Shown here piece after piece: positions 8,372-16,829 of a stretch of DNA of 38,851 nucleotides. The stretch is from the NCBI GenBank assembly GCA_019683695.1, contig JADGHX010000025.1, positions 1-38,851 on the forward strand. Reading direction: 5' to 3'. This DNA is from Steroidobacteraceae bacterium (GTDB lineage Bacteria > Pseudomonadota > Gammaproteobacteria > Steroidobacterales > Steroidobacteraceae). Each line of letters opens with the position of its first letter. The first letter of the stretch is position 1. Under the pieces are notes generated by a model. That model was given only the letters and a program-made list of their open reading frames with translations, was not told the origin of the DNA and ran no database searches. A program made the translations under genes and the position numbers.

Positions 8372-8482
8372 TGCGTACCGCGAGCGGCGAGCGCGAGCTG
8401 GCTGACGCCAGCAGTTTACCGGCCCGACCCCCGCGGGCACAGCACACGAGACGCAGGCACGAGCATTGCTGCGCTGAAAGGT

Positions 8483-9559
8483 ATGCCGTCGACCATACGT
8501 CAGTCCCTGCGCATCGCGCAGGTTGCCCCTCTTTTTGAAAGTGTTCCGCCCAGGCTGTATGGAGGAACAGAGCGGGTGGTCTCCTATCTCACGGAGGAGC
8601 TCGTCGCCCTGGGCCACGAGGTGACGCTCTTCGCGTCAGGCGATTCAACCACTTCGGCCGAGCTCGTGCCGATCTGCCCTCGGGCGCTCCGGCTCGACCC
8701 CGAGCGGCCCGAGCCGAACGCGCTGCACGTGGTGCAGCTCGAGGAGGTGTTCCGGCGCGCCGCGGAGTTCGACGTCATTCATTTCCACACGGACACCCTG
8801 CATTTGCCGCTGGCGCGGCGGCTCGGGATTCCCGCCGTGACGACGCTGCACGGCCGGCTCGACCTGCGCGGCCTCGAAAGGCTCTATGCGGAGTTCGCCG
8901 ACCTGCCGCTCGTGTCCATCTCGAACGCTCAGCGCCAGCACCTGCCCTGGGCGAACTGGGCCGCGACGGTGTATCACGGCCTGCCCATCGACCTGCACCG
9001 GCCCACGTACGGGCGAGGGCAATATCTGGCCTTCCTCGGGCGCGTGTCGGTCGAGAAACGTGTGGATCGGGCGATCGCGATCGCGCAACGGCTGCAGATC
9101 CCGCTCAGGATCGCGGCCAAGGTGGACCGCGCCGACTGGGACTACTTCAAGCAGGAAATCGAGCCGCTGCTGTCGAGCCCGCTCGTCGAGTTCATCGGCG
9201 AGATCAGCGAGCACGAGAAGACCGCCTTCCTGGGCGATGCGCTCGCGCTGCTGTTTCCCATCGACTGGCCGGAGCCGTTCGGGCTCTCCATGATCGAAGC
9301 CATGTCGTGCGGAACCCCGGTCGTGGCCTTCCGGTGCGGCTCGGTTCCGGAAGTGATCGACGAAGGCGTGACGGGATACATCGTGGACGATCTCGATGCC
9401 GCGGTCCTCGCCGTGCAGCAGGCCTGCGAGCTTGACCGCAGGCGCTGCAGGGAGCGCTTCGAGCAGCGCTTCAGCGCCACGCGCATGGCGCTGGATTATT
9501 GCCGCGTTTACGAATCCACGGCCCTGATCGGGGAGAGTGCATGCCAGCTCAGGGCCTGA
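8483..9559 (+). CDS. Glycosyltransferase family 4 (GT-B) protein
   Basis: 358 aa, a retaining sugar transferase of the GT-B fold in the cytoplasm. The N-terminal domain shows PPRLYGGTERVVSYL and a glycine-rich loop. The C-terminal donor-binding domain has the E-x7-E motif (E264 to E272 in EPFGLSMIEA), then SCGTPVVAF and GSVPEVIDEG. The frame is open far upstream, but homology begins at the ATG of 8483, which has AAAGG just ahead. The downstream debranching-type gene starts 19 nt inside this gene, so the two are co-translated and probably act in one oligo- or polyglucoside pathway. Donor and acceptor cannot be read from sequence. Confidence 0.92.
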   Translation: MPSTIRQSLRIAQVAPLFESVPPRLYGGTERVVSYLTEELVALGHEVTLFASGDSTTSAELVPICPRALRLDPERPEPNALHVVQLEEVFRRAAEFDVIHFHTDTLHLPLARRLGIPAVTTLHGRLDLRGLERLYAEFADLPLVSISNAQRQHLPWANWAATVYHGLPIDLHRPTYGRGQYLAFLGRVSVEKRVDRAIAIAQRLQIPLRIAAKVDRADWDYFKQEIEPLLSSPLVEFIGEISEHEKTAFLGDALALLFPIDWPEPFGLSMIEAMSCGTPVVAFRCGSVPEVIDEGVTGYIVDDLDAAVLAVQQACELDRRRCRERFEQRFSATRMALDYCRVYESTALIGESACQLRA

Positions 9560-11712
9560 GCGATCTGGCGCAACAGTATTACATCGTCGCTCCGGAAGTC
9601 CCGATCCCGGAGCGCACGCTCGTCCTCAAGCAGGATGAGATCTTCGGCGTCTTCAACGAATTCGGCGACATCGATACGAACGCCCGCCAGGACGAGGGGC
9701 TGTACTACCAGGGCACGCGGTATCTCTCGCACCTCTCGCTGTCACTCGCGGGCGGAAGGCCGCTGCTGCTCAGCGCGGGCGCGCGGCGGGACAACCTCCT
9801 CATCTCGGCGGACCTCACAAACCCGGATCTCTACGTTCGCGGGCACGTGATGGTGCCGCGTGGCTCCATTCACATCTTCCGCACGAAGCTGGTGTGGCGC
9901 GGCTCGTGTTACGAGCGCATCCACGTGCGGAACTTCACGCGCGAGCCGCTCGAGGTCGCGCTCGCAATCGGCTACGCCGCGGACTTCCAGGACATCTTCG
10001 AGGTGCGCGGGCAGCGTCGCGCGGGGCGCGGACGGATGCTGGACGCGCAGATCGGGGAGGATTACGTCGAGCTCGGGTATGAGGGGCTCGACCGCGTCAC
10101 CCGGCGCACTCGCATCGAGTGCCGGCCGGCTCCGCAGCACATCACGCCGAAGGAAATGCAGATGGCCGTGCGTCTACCCGCGCGTCAGGAGCAGGTGTTC
10201 TCGGTCACGATCAGTTGTTCGGGCACGGAGCCCTCCGTGCGTGCGGCTTCGTTCGACGCGGCACGCATACAGTCCGAGCGCGCGATCGAAGCAGGCGAGC
10301 GCTTCGTGAACCTCGTCGAAACCTCGAACGATCATCTGAACGCGTGGATGCAGCGTTCCGGCGCGGACCTCAACATGCTGCTGACACACACGCCGCATGG
10401 GTTGTATCCCTATGCAGGCGTGCCGTGGTTCGACACGCCTTTCGGACGCGACGGGATCATCACTGCGCTCGAGTGCTTGTGGCTCTCGCCTCAGATCGCG
10501 CAGGGTGTGCTCGCCTTCCTCGCCGCGACTCAAGCCACCGAGGTGGACCCCGAACGCGACGCGGAGCCAGGGAAAATCCTTCACGAGGCACGCAGCGGCG
10601 AAATGGCTGCGCTGAAGGAGGTGCCGTTCGGCCGATACTACGGCAGCGTGGATGCCACTCCCCTCTTCGTCGTGCTCGCGGGTGCGTACTACCAGCGCAC
10701 CGGAAATCTGGCGTTCGTGGAATCGATCTGGCCGAACGTGACCGCGGCGCTCGAGTGGATGGATCGTTACGGCGACGCCGATCACGACGGCTTCATCGAG
10801 TACCACCGTCACTCCCCGAACGGACTGATCCAGCAAGGCTGGAAGGACTCGCACGACTCGGTTTTTCATGCTGACGGCCGCCTGGCGCAGGGGCCCATCT
10901 CGCTTTGCGAAGTGCAAAGCTATGCGTACGCCGCACGGCTTGCAGGCGCGATGCTCGCCGATGCGCTCGGCGACCACACCACCGCCAGCAATCTGCGTCA
11001 GGCCGCGCTCGTGTTGCGGGAGCGATTCCAGAAGGCGTTCTGGTGCGAGGACATCGGCGTCTACGCGCTGGCGCTCGATGGCGAGAAGAAGCCCTGCCGC
11101 GTGCGCAGCTCGAATACCGGCCACTGCCTGTTCTCCGGCATCGCGGCGCCGGAGCATGCGCAGTCCATCGTCTCCCTGCTTCAGGAGAGCACGTTCTTCT
11201 CGGGGTGGGGCGTGCGCACGATTGCGGAGAACGAGCTGCGCTACAACCCGATGGGCTATCACAACGGGTCCGTCTGGCCGCACGACAACGCGATCATCGC
11301 CGCCGGCGTCACGACCTTCCCCGACAAATCCCTCGCCACCCGGATTCTCGCGGCGCAGCTCGACGCCTCCACGTTCTTCGATGCGAGCCGCCTGCCGGAG
11401 CTGTTCTGCGGCTTCCGGCGTCGCGACGGCAAGGCGCCGACGAGCTATCCGGTCGCCTGCTCACCGCAGGCCTGGGCGGCGGGCGCCGTATTCATGATGA
11501 TCCAGGCGTGCCTCGGGCTCACGATCGATGCGCCGCATTCGCGTGTGATGTTGCGCTCGCCGTGCCTTCCGCCCGGCGTCGATCACATCACGGTGCGCGG
11601 GCTCGTTGTCGGTGAAGCCAGTGTCGATGTGACGGTGCACCGCTATCGCGGAACGGTGAGCGCTCACGTGGAACGCCGCACCGGACATCTCGACATCGTG
11701 ATGATGACCTGA
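9541..11712 (+). CDS. Glycogen-debranching-type amylo-alpha-1,6-glucosidase
   Basis: 723 aa. The N-terminal beta-sandwich domain (roughly 20-220) is the bacterial GDE_N-type module. The C-terminal (alpha/alpha)6 barrel carries the hallmarks PWFDTPFGRDG (about 295-305) and YNPMGYHNGSVWPHDNAI (568-585), which line the active site in this glycoside hydrolase clan. It should cleave alpha-1,6 branches or related glucosidic bonds in the cytoplasm, as there is no signal peptide. The ATG at 9541 has GGGAGAG upstream and overlaps the glycosyltransferase gene by 19 nt. This pairing of a GT4 enzyme with an amylo-alpha-1,6-glucosidase suggests synthesis and trimming of a storage or osmoprotective glucan. 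The exact substrate is not determinable. Confidence 0.92.
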   Translation: MPAQGLSDLAQQYYIVAPEVPIPERTLVLKQDEIFGVFNEFGDIDTNARQDEGLYYQGTRYLSHLSLSLAGGRPLLLSAGARRDNLLISADLTNPDLYVRGHVMVPRGSIHIFRTKLVWRGSCYERIHVRNFTREPLEVALAIGYAADFQDIFEVRGQRRAGRGRMLDAQIGEDYVELGYEGLDRVTRRTRIECRPAPQHITPKEMQMAVRLPARQEQVFSVTISCSGTEPSVRAASFDAARIQSERAIEAGERFVNLVETSNDHLNAWMQRSGADLNMLLTHTPHGLYPYAGVPWFDTPFGRDGIITALECLWLSPQIAQGVLAFLAATQATEVDPERDAEPGKILHEARSGEMAALKEVPFGRYYGSVDATPLFVVLAGAYYQRTGNLAFVESIWPNVTAALEWMDRYGDADHDGFIEYHRHSPNGLIQQGWKDSHDSVFHADGRLAQGPISLCEVQSYAYAARLAGAMLADALGDHTTASNLRQAALVLRERFQKAFWCEDIGVYALALDGEKKPCRVRSSNTGHCLFSGIAAPEHAQSIVSLLQESTFFSGWGVRTIAENELRYNPMGYHNGSVWPHDNAIIAAGVTTFPDKSLATRILAAQLDASTFFDASRLPELFCGFRRRDGKAPTSYPVACSPQAWAAGAVFMMIQACLGLTIDAPHSRVMLRSPCLPPGVDHITVRGLVVGEASVDVTVHRYRGTVSAHVERRTGHLDIVMMT

Positions 11713-11750
11713 AAAAAAACGCCGCGGGCGGGGGAATCGCACGCGGCGTT
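11712..11750 (-). terminator. Rho-independent terminator (minus strand) abutting the glucosidase stop
   Basis: The arms AACGCCGCG (11718-11726) and CGCGGCGTT (11742-11750) are perfect, with a 15-nt loop. On the minus strand the hairpin is followed by eight T residues (A-run at 11712-11719 on plus). It would stop minus-strand transcripts arriving from the SPOR gene. In the plus direction it has no U-tract but could protect the glucosidase mRNA end. Confidence 0.7.
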
Positions 11751-12032
11751 CAAAAGCGAACACCGGGGAAGTTGTTCGCAATTCGTCACACGACGAGACA
11801 CTCCTCGTCAGAAGGGGCACGCCGGACCTGGGGAGGGCGGCACCCTTGCCGAAAACGGCCGGGGCGCGGTGTGCGCCGCCGGCGGCCTAGCTGAAGCAAG
11901 CGTCATGCCAAGGGCCGCAAACACCGAAAAACAGCAACTTACGTTGCGCGATGTGAATTCGCGCGCATGACGATTTTTGTCAGCTTCTGACGGGCGCGTT
12001 CCCAATCGCGTCGTCAGCGACGATGCGGGGGC
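11713..12032. other. 320-bp convergent intergenic region
   Basis: No gene is supported. Besides the two minus-strand hairpins listed separately, it holds a small inverted repeat GACGAG/CTCGTC (11792-11809) and GTCAG-CTT-CTGAC near 11974-11986. One minus-strand frame (11808-12005) looks like a chance product. Confidence 0.55.
11927..11947 (-). terminator. Weak terminator-like hairpin after the SPOR gene
   Basis: Minus-strand GCAAC-GTAA-GTTGC followed by TG and five T residues, about 90 nt past the SPOR gene stop. The stem has only 5 bp, so it is weak; the stronger hairpin at 11712-11750 lies further on. Confidence 0.35.
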
Positions 12033-12806
12033 TCAACGAGACTGGGGCAACACGACCACGCAAGGCTGAGTGCGCTTGACGAGTGCCGCGCAGATTGCAC
12101 GGGCTTTCGTCTCGTCTTCCACGGGCGACTGCAGACGAAACAGCGTTCCCGCTGCGGTTTGCGCGCGCACGGCGTGGGGACGCAACCCGCGCAGCTCGCG
12201 TGAGTAGGTGGATTCCAGGCGCTTCCATTCGCTCAGCGCGGCGGATTGTGTGCTGAATGCGCCGAGCTGGATCCCGAAACCTCGAATTGCGGTGGAGTCG
12301 CTGGGGGCTGTGGCGGAACGTGTTGCTGCCGGCTGTGGTGTCGGCGTGGGCTGCGTCGAGTCGGACACTGTGATCGGCTTCACGGCTGCGGGAGCGGATG
12401 TCGTTGCCGGTGCCGATGTGGGTGGGGGCGCGGCGTCCGCTTCTGCATTCTGTACCTCGAGCGGCGACGGGTTTCCTTCGAGCGCGAAGCTTTCGATGCG
12501 GATGCGCGCTTCCTCCGCCCATTTGCCTGCACTGTGTCGCTGGAGAAAGGTTTCGTAGGCAGCCACCGTGTCCGCCGCGACGGCGCGTTGCCAGTCCTTG
12601 TCTTCCGTGAGTTGCGCCATGCGCGCCCTGGCCTGTGGCGCAAGCTCGCTGTCCGGATGCCGCTCCAGAAAGCGGTTGTACGACTGGATGGTGTCCGCAG
12701 CTTCCGCGGACTTCCAGTCGATGCGCTCGCGGCTGCACCCCGCAATCAGGAGAAGCGCGGTGAGGCCCAGCAGCCCCGCACCTCCTGCCGCACGCCTTCT
12801 CTTCAC
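12033..12806 (-). CDS. SPOR-domain lipoprotein with duplicated TPR-like repeat
   Basis: 257 aa from the GTG at 12806, chosen because GGAGG lies 7 nt upstream; a longer ATG start at 12842 would bury the signal sequence. The lipobox IAGC (C24) after a hydrophobic helix marks a lipoprotein. Two adjacent copies of a repeat of about 40 residues follow (30-68 and 71-109), each with a DW..A...ADT...Y..FL.RH pattern. A Pro/Ala/Thr-rich linker (120-172) leads to a SPOR domain (about 175-253), which binds glycan strands stripped of stem peptides at division sites. It is divergent from a bactofilin gene 116 bp away, which suggests a joint role in cell-wall morphogenesis. Confidence 0.88.
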   Translation of the reverse strand: MKRRRAAGGAGLLGLTALLLIAGCSRERIDWKSAEAADTIQSYNRFLERHPDSELAPQARARMAQLTEDKDWQRAVAADTVAAYETFLQRHSAGKWAEEARIRIESFALEGNPSPLEVQNAEADAAPPPTSAPATTSAPAAVKPITVSDSTQPTPTPQPAATRSATAPSDSTAIRGFGIQLGAFSTQSAALSEWKRLESTYSRELRGLRPHAVRAQTAAGTLFRLQSPVEDETKARAICAALVKRTQPCVVVLPQSR

Positions 12807-12922
12807 GCCCTCGCCTCCGATATCGGAACAGAACTGCGGCACACGTCACGAGTGCAGCCGCGCCGGCGCGAAACATTGTATCCGGCACGTCATAATCCGG
12901 GCCGTTTGTTCCGGGGGACCGC

Positions 12923-13330
12923 ATGAGTGATACACCGAGGCGCCGACTGCTGGACGAGATCGGCAGCGCGCCGACCTTCGTGGCGGCCGGCTGCGTGCTG
13001 ACCGGCGATCTCGAAACCAACGGGCCGCTCGTCGTCTGCGGCACCGTGCGGGGCGATGGTCGCATTGGCGGCGCGCTGCGCATGTCCGCCGAATCGGCCT
13101 GGATCGGGGAAGTGCACGCGCGGCACGGCATCATCGCCGGTCAGGTGACCGGTCGGCTCGTCATCGCGGAAAAGCTCGAGATCGGCGCCACCGCGGTCAT
13201 CCGCGCCGACGTGGTCGCGCGGAGCATCGCCGTGGCGAAGGGCGCGATCATCGAAGGCGAGGTCACCATCACGAGCGGCGAGTCCATGATCGAGTTCGAA
13301 GAGAAGCGCGCCATCCGGCATGCGGGGTGA
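12923..13330 (+). CDS. Bactofilin (polymer-forming cytoskeletal protein)
   Basis: 135 aa. The central region is a right-handed beta-helix of short hydrophobic rungs: GCVLTGDLETNGPLVVCGTV, then repeats such as IGEVHARHGIIAGQVTGRLVIAEKLEIGATAVIRADVVARSIAVAKGAIIEGEV. Bactofilins self-assemble into nucleotide-independent filaments on the inner membrane and localise wall-modifying enzymes. GGGGGA lies ahead of the ATG. Many bactofilin loci carry an M23 endopeptidase; here the neighbour is a SPOR lipoprotein on the opposite strand. The short charged N-terminal tail and C-terminus are usual. Confidence 0.93.
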   Translation: MSDTPRRRLLDEIGSAPTFVAAGCVLTGDLETNGPLVVCGTVRGDGRIGGALRMSAESAWIGEVHARHGIIAGQVTGRLVIAEKLEIGATAVIRADVVARSIAVAKGAIIEGEVTITSGESMIEFEEKRAIRHAG

Positions 13331-13517
13331 AGGGTCACGCTCCACGCGCGTGTGGCATGGCCCGTGCATTCGCGACAGGAGTGTTGGAGTGATCCGGACC
13401 GCTCCCGTGTCCGGGTAATATTCGGCCGATGCAGGCGATCTGTATCGGGCATGGAGTTTCCGGGCACACGGATGTGCGATGTTCGATCCGTCCCGAAGGG
13501 CAACATTCACCAGGCGC

Positions 13518-14378
13518 ATGAAACCCGCGCGCTTTCTGCATCTGATCGCGCAACGAGGCGACGCCGCGAGCTGCCCGGAGAACACCTTGCCCGCCTTCCA
13601 GTCGGCGCTCGATCTCGGGCTGCGCTTCGTGGAGGTGGACGTGCAGATCTCCGCGAACGGGGTGCCCGTGGCCGTGCGCGACTCCACCGTGAGAGTGCAG
13701 GACACCACGGTCCCGGTGGCGGAGCTCACCGCGGCGGAGCTCGGCCAGGTGGATGCGAGCCAGCCGCATCGATTCGGAGACAGGTTCAGGGGAACGGGGA
13801 TCGCGCGCCTCGTCGACGTCCTGAGTCGGGTCACGAAGCGCGCGGAAACGACGGTGTTCGTCACGCTGGGGCGCGCCAGCATCGTGCACTTCGGCTACGA
13901 GCAGGCGGTCGCTCAGGTGGCGGAGGCGATCAAGCCCTTTCGGTCACGCAGCATCCTGGTCTGCGAGGACGTGCCGACGGTTCACCGTGCACGGCAACTC
14001 TTCGGGCTTCAGATCGGCTGGATCCTGCCCGCCTACGATGCTCACACTCGCATCAAATGCGAGGCGCTGCAGCCGGATTACGTGTTCTGCGAACGTTCAC
14101 TGCTTCCGGCTGGCGCCGCGTTGTGGCGTGGGCCGTGGCGCTGGGTGGTGCGCGACGTCACCACGCTCGAGCACGCACTCGCGCTTGCCGCACTCGGCGC
14201 GGATTTTGCGGCGACCCTCGATGCGCGCGCCCTTGGCGAGGCCATGCGCGCTCATGCCATGGCGCAGGCCGCTGCGCATGCCACGGCTCAACCGCCCGTC
14301 GAGGCGCGCGCAGCCGAAACGCAGATCGGGGACGAATCCACCACCATCGCGCGCACCACTCTGGTCTCGCGCCCTTGA
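13518..14378 (+). CDS. GDPD-fold protein lacking both catalytic histidines
   Basis: 286 aa with the glycerophosphodiester phosphodiesterase TIM-barrel signature: RG.......CPENTLPAFQSALDLGLRFVEVDVQISANGVPVAVRD. Active family members need two histidines, HRG near the start and HD about 42 residues later. Here they are Gln12 (QRG) and Arg54 (RD), at exactly the family spacing, while the metal-binding E39 and D41 and ENT (21-23) remain. I infer a non-hydrolytic or altered activity. The C-terminal tail of about 40 residues is Ala-rich. There is no signal peptide. The ATG at 13518 is preferred to 13479 because homology begins just after it. It converges on the YheT-type gene with only 4 bp between the stops. 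Confidence 0.85.
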   Translation: MKPARFLHLIAQRGDAASCPENTLPAFQSALDLGLRFVEVDVQISANGVPVAVRDSTVRVQDTTVPVAELTAAELGQVDASQPHRFGDRFRGTGIARLVDVLSRVTKRAETTVFVTLGRASIVHFGYEQAVAQVAEAIKPFRSRSILVCEDVPTVHRARQLFGLQIGWILPAYDAHTRIKCEALQPDYVFCERSLLPAGAALWRGPWRWVVRDVTTLEHALALAALGADFAATLDARALGEAMRAHAMAQAAAHATAQPPVEARAAETQIGDESTTIARTTLVSRP

Positions 14379-14382
14379 GCCG

Positions 14383-15405
14383 TCAGGCTGCGCTTGCCGT
14401 GCGCGCCTGGAACGTCGGCTCGGAAAGCTCTTCGACGATGCGGCGCTCGAGCCACGTGGGGCCCGTCAGCTGATCGAAGAATCCGCAGTGGCCGCCGTAC
14501 CGGGTGACTGTGACGGCGATCGGCGCGGATTTCGCAAGCTTCTCCAGACCCCTGACCGGAATGATCGGATCGTCCGCTGCCGTGATCACCGTAGCGGGCA
14601 CCGCGAGCGTTGCGAGGCGATCGCCGGTGATGGCGTATCCGTCAAGATATTCCTCCAGGCTGCGGAAGTGCGTGAAGCGCACGACCATCTCCGCCGTCAT
14701 GTGTCGAAGGCTGGCAAGCGTCAGCAGTTCGGTAAAGTCGTACACCGACGGCCAGGCCGCCTGCTTCTTGAGAAGAGACGCGCCCCACTTGCGCATGAAG
14801 TAGCGATGGTAGATGGGCCAGCCATGCTCGATCGCGTGTAACGTTTCCGCGGGGTCGAGCACAGGCGAGACGGCCACGACCTTGGCGATGTCGAGCTTCG
14901 CCTCGGAGGCGGACGCCGCCACCCGCAGCATGAAGTTGCCGCCGAGCGAGAACCCTGCAAGATGCAGCGGCCTGCCGCCGAGCATGGACTGGATGCATCG
15001 CGTTGCGCCGATGACCTCGGGCAGCAGGCACGAGTGGAAGAGCTCGCGGTTCAGATGATGAGTCGCGCCGTGGTCGCGCAGATTCAGGCGCACGACATCG
15101 AAGCCCACGTCGAAGAGCTTCTGCGCCAGCGAGAGGATATACAGCGAATCCGAGCTGCCTTCCCATCCGTGTAGCAGCACGGCTGCCTTGCCGAGGTTCG
15201 GGAGCGCCGCGGCCGGGCGCCGCGAGACGAAGCATTGCAGCCGCACGCCGTCGCCGCAGTCGAGGAGATGTTCCTGGCTCACGGCGAGCAACGACGCCGC
15301 GCGCCGCACGACCGAGGGCCGACGGAACGGCAGGCTCACCAGAACGGACTGCACGTGTGGATTGCGCATCCACAGCGGCGGCCGAAAGCCGTCGTCGAAC
15401 GTCAC
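14383..15405 (-). CDS. yheT: YheT-type alpha/beta hydrolase
   Basis: 340 aa, alpha/beta-hydrolase of the YheT/EMB8 family. The N-terminal FRPPLWMRNPHVQSVL corresponds to the family's conserved entry motif. The nucleophile elbow is GFSLGG (S153), the acid lies in AADDP (278-279) and the histidine in GGHCG (H306). LLHGWEGSSDS supplies the oxyanion loop. Family members are probable esterases or lipases of unknown substrate. The GTG start at 15405 overlaps the TGA of the upstream receiver-domain gene (GTGA), so translation is coupled. A longer frame running upstream to 15645 overlaps that gene and has no homology. Confidence 0.92.
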   Translation of the reverse strand: MTFDDGFRPPLWMRNPHVQSVLVSLPFRRPSVVRRAASLLAVSQEHLLDCGDGVRLQCFVSRRPAAALPNLGKAAVLLHGWEGSSDSLYILSLAQKLFDVGFDVVRLNLRDHGATHHLNRELFHSCLLPEVIGATRCIQSMLGGRPLHLAGFSLGGNFMLRVAASASEAKLDIAKVVAVSPVLDPAETLHAIEHGWPIYHRYFMRKWGASLLKKQAAWPSVYDFTELLTLASLRHMTAEMVVRFTHFRSLEEYLDGYAITGDRLATLAVPATVITAADDPIIPVRGLEKLAKSAPIAVTVTRYGGHCGFFDQLTGPTWLERRIVEELSEPTFQARTASAA

Positions 15406-16829
15406 CGCAACCGTACTTCGATGCGATTGTTGGCCGCTGCCGCCCGATTCCATTCGCCGGCCGTCAGCGAATCGGAAATCTGCGGATACGACACGGCCGT
15501 CGAGGCCGCATCGCCCGTGGTGTGCTGGATATCCAGCGCACCCTGCGTCGAGCTGCGGAGCTCGCCTGCGAGATTCGCGAACCCGAGCGACTCGCGCTGC
15601 AGGGGCGAAAGCGAATCCCAGTACGGATTGCCGACGGCGTTGCATCGGGAAAACGGAAGCTCATCCGGCGCGACTGAAAACCCTTCGGTGGCGTTGCCGA
15701 CCAGGCAATACCGCCCCGGATACGTGCGGACCTCCACGACGCCGGCGTAGTTCCCTGCGACGAGGCGCGCGAAGAGCTGGCGCAGTGCTTCGAGCCGCGG
15801 GCCGCTCAGCGCATCTTCGCCGTACGGAACGGGGATGACGGTGGGCTCACCATCAGCCAGCAGATTCGTGGCAGACGCGCTGCTTGCAGCAAAGACGGGC
15901 GCGCTTGCTGCGGCGGCCGTGCCCGAGACGGCCGGCACCGCAAGCTCGCCGGGCACCGCGACGCCCGCGCGACCGCCCTGGGCAGGAGCCGCGGCAGGAA
16001 CGGAGGTGTCCTGGAGCGTGTTCACGACGGCGGCCACCGGAGCAGCCTGTGCACCTGCGGACGCGGCGCCGATCGCATTTCGATTCAGCTCCGCAAGCTG
16101 CGCAACGAGTGCCTGGCGCAACGTGGCCTCGCGCCACCACAAACCGGCACTCGCCAGCGCCACGACGATCGCAAGGCTCGCAATGACCCATGGCGCGCGG
16201 CTGCTCCTCTGCACCGGCCTTTCGGGCGCGGTGAGGTTGGGAGGAAGCGCATCCTGCAGCAGCAGGCGAACGTCGGAGGTGATGCGCTCCGACTGTGTGT
16301 CGATGCTCGCCACGAGCGCCCGCCGCAATTCCGCGAACTGCTCACGAAGTGCCGTGTCCGTCAGCGGGCGGGACGCGGGCGCCGTGCCGCTCGCGTCGTT
16401 CTCCACGGCCTCGAGATTCACCGGCCGGAACGAGGTCTGCTCGCCCGTGCGGCGGTCTTCCACGAGGTGGAGCTGATACAGCACCTTCGACACGTCCGCA
16501 GGCTTGATCTGCTTGGGCAGCACGCCCACGGCACCGAGCGCGCGCGCCTGCCCGAGGTACAGCTCACCCTCCTGCGAGGTGTACATCATGATGGGGATGG
16601 TGGCGGTGCGCGGATTGTTCTTGATGGCCTGCACGGCCTGAAAGCCATCCATGCCCGGCATCATGTGATCCATGAAGATGACATCGGGCCGGTTCTGCGC
16701 GAGATACTCGATCGCGGCCTCCGCGCTCTCGGCGTTGTCGACGTCGATCTGGTACTTCTCGAGGATGCGGGCCAGAAACACACGCGCCGACTTTGAGTCG
16801 TCGACGATCAACGCGCGCTTCGCTCCCAT
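15402..16829 (-). CDS. Receiver domain - TM helix - OmpA-like extracytoplasmic protein
   Basis: 475 aa. Residues 1-125 form a complete CheY-like receiver: D10/D11, phospho-acceptor D54 (VIFMDHMMPGMDG), T84 and K106. A helical, coiled-coil-like linker (155-195) precedes one transmembrane helix (213-231). Beyond it comes an Ala/Pro/Val-rich linker (260-330) and a C-terminal domain (335-475). That domain opens with VPYGEDALSGPRLEALRQL, has LSPLQRESLGFAN and ends AAAANNRIEVRL, which resembles an OmpA-like fold ending in NRRVEV. The usual GHTD acid is not seen, and C375/C396 could pair. The start at 16829 has AGGGAG upstream. A receiver on the cytoplasmic side joined to a cell-wall-type domain outside is unusual; no histidine kinase is nearby. 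Confidence 0.88.
   Translation of the reverse strand: MGAKRALIVDDSKSARVFLARILEKYQIDVDNAESAEAAIEYLAQNRPDVIFMDHMMPGMDGFQAVQAIKNNPRTATIPIMMYTSQEGELYLGQARALGAVGVLPKQIKPADVSKVLYQLHLVEDRRTGEQTSFRPVNLEAVENDASGTAPASRPLTDTALREQFAELRRALVASIDTQSERITSDVRLLLQDALPPNLTAPERPVQRSSRAPWVIASLAIVVALASAGLWWREATLRQALVAQLAELNRNAIGAASAGAQAAPVAAVVNTLQDTSVPAAAPAQGGRAGVAVPGELAVPAVSGTAAAASAPVFAASSASATNLLADGEPTVIPVPYGEDALSGPRLEALRQLFARLVAGNYAGVVEVRTYPGRYCLVGNATEGFSVAPDELPFSRCNAVGNPYWDSLSPLQRESLGFANLAGELRSSTQGALDIQHTTGDAASTAVSYPQISDSLTAGEWNRAAAANNRIEVRLR

Noticed and set aside
6902-8482. N-terminal extension of the glycosyltransferase frame
   Set aside because: It is antisense to the zinc-bearing M16 gene and shows no homology. 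The family begins at the ATG of 8483.
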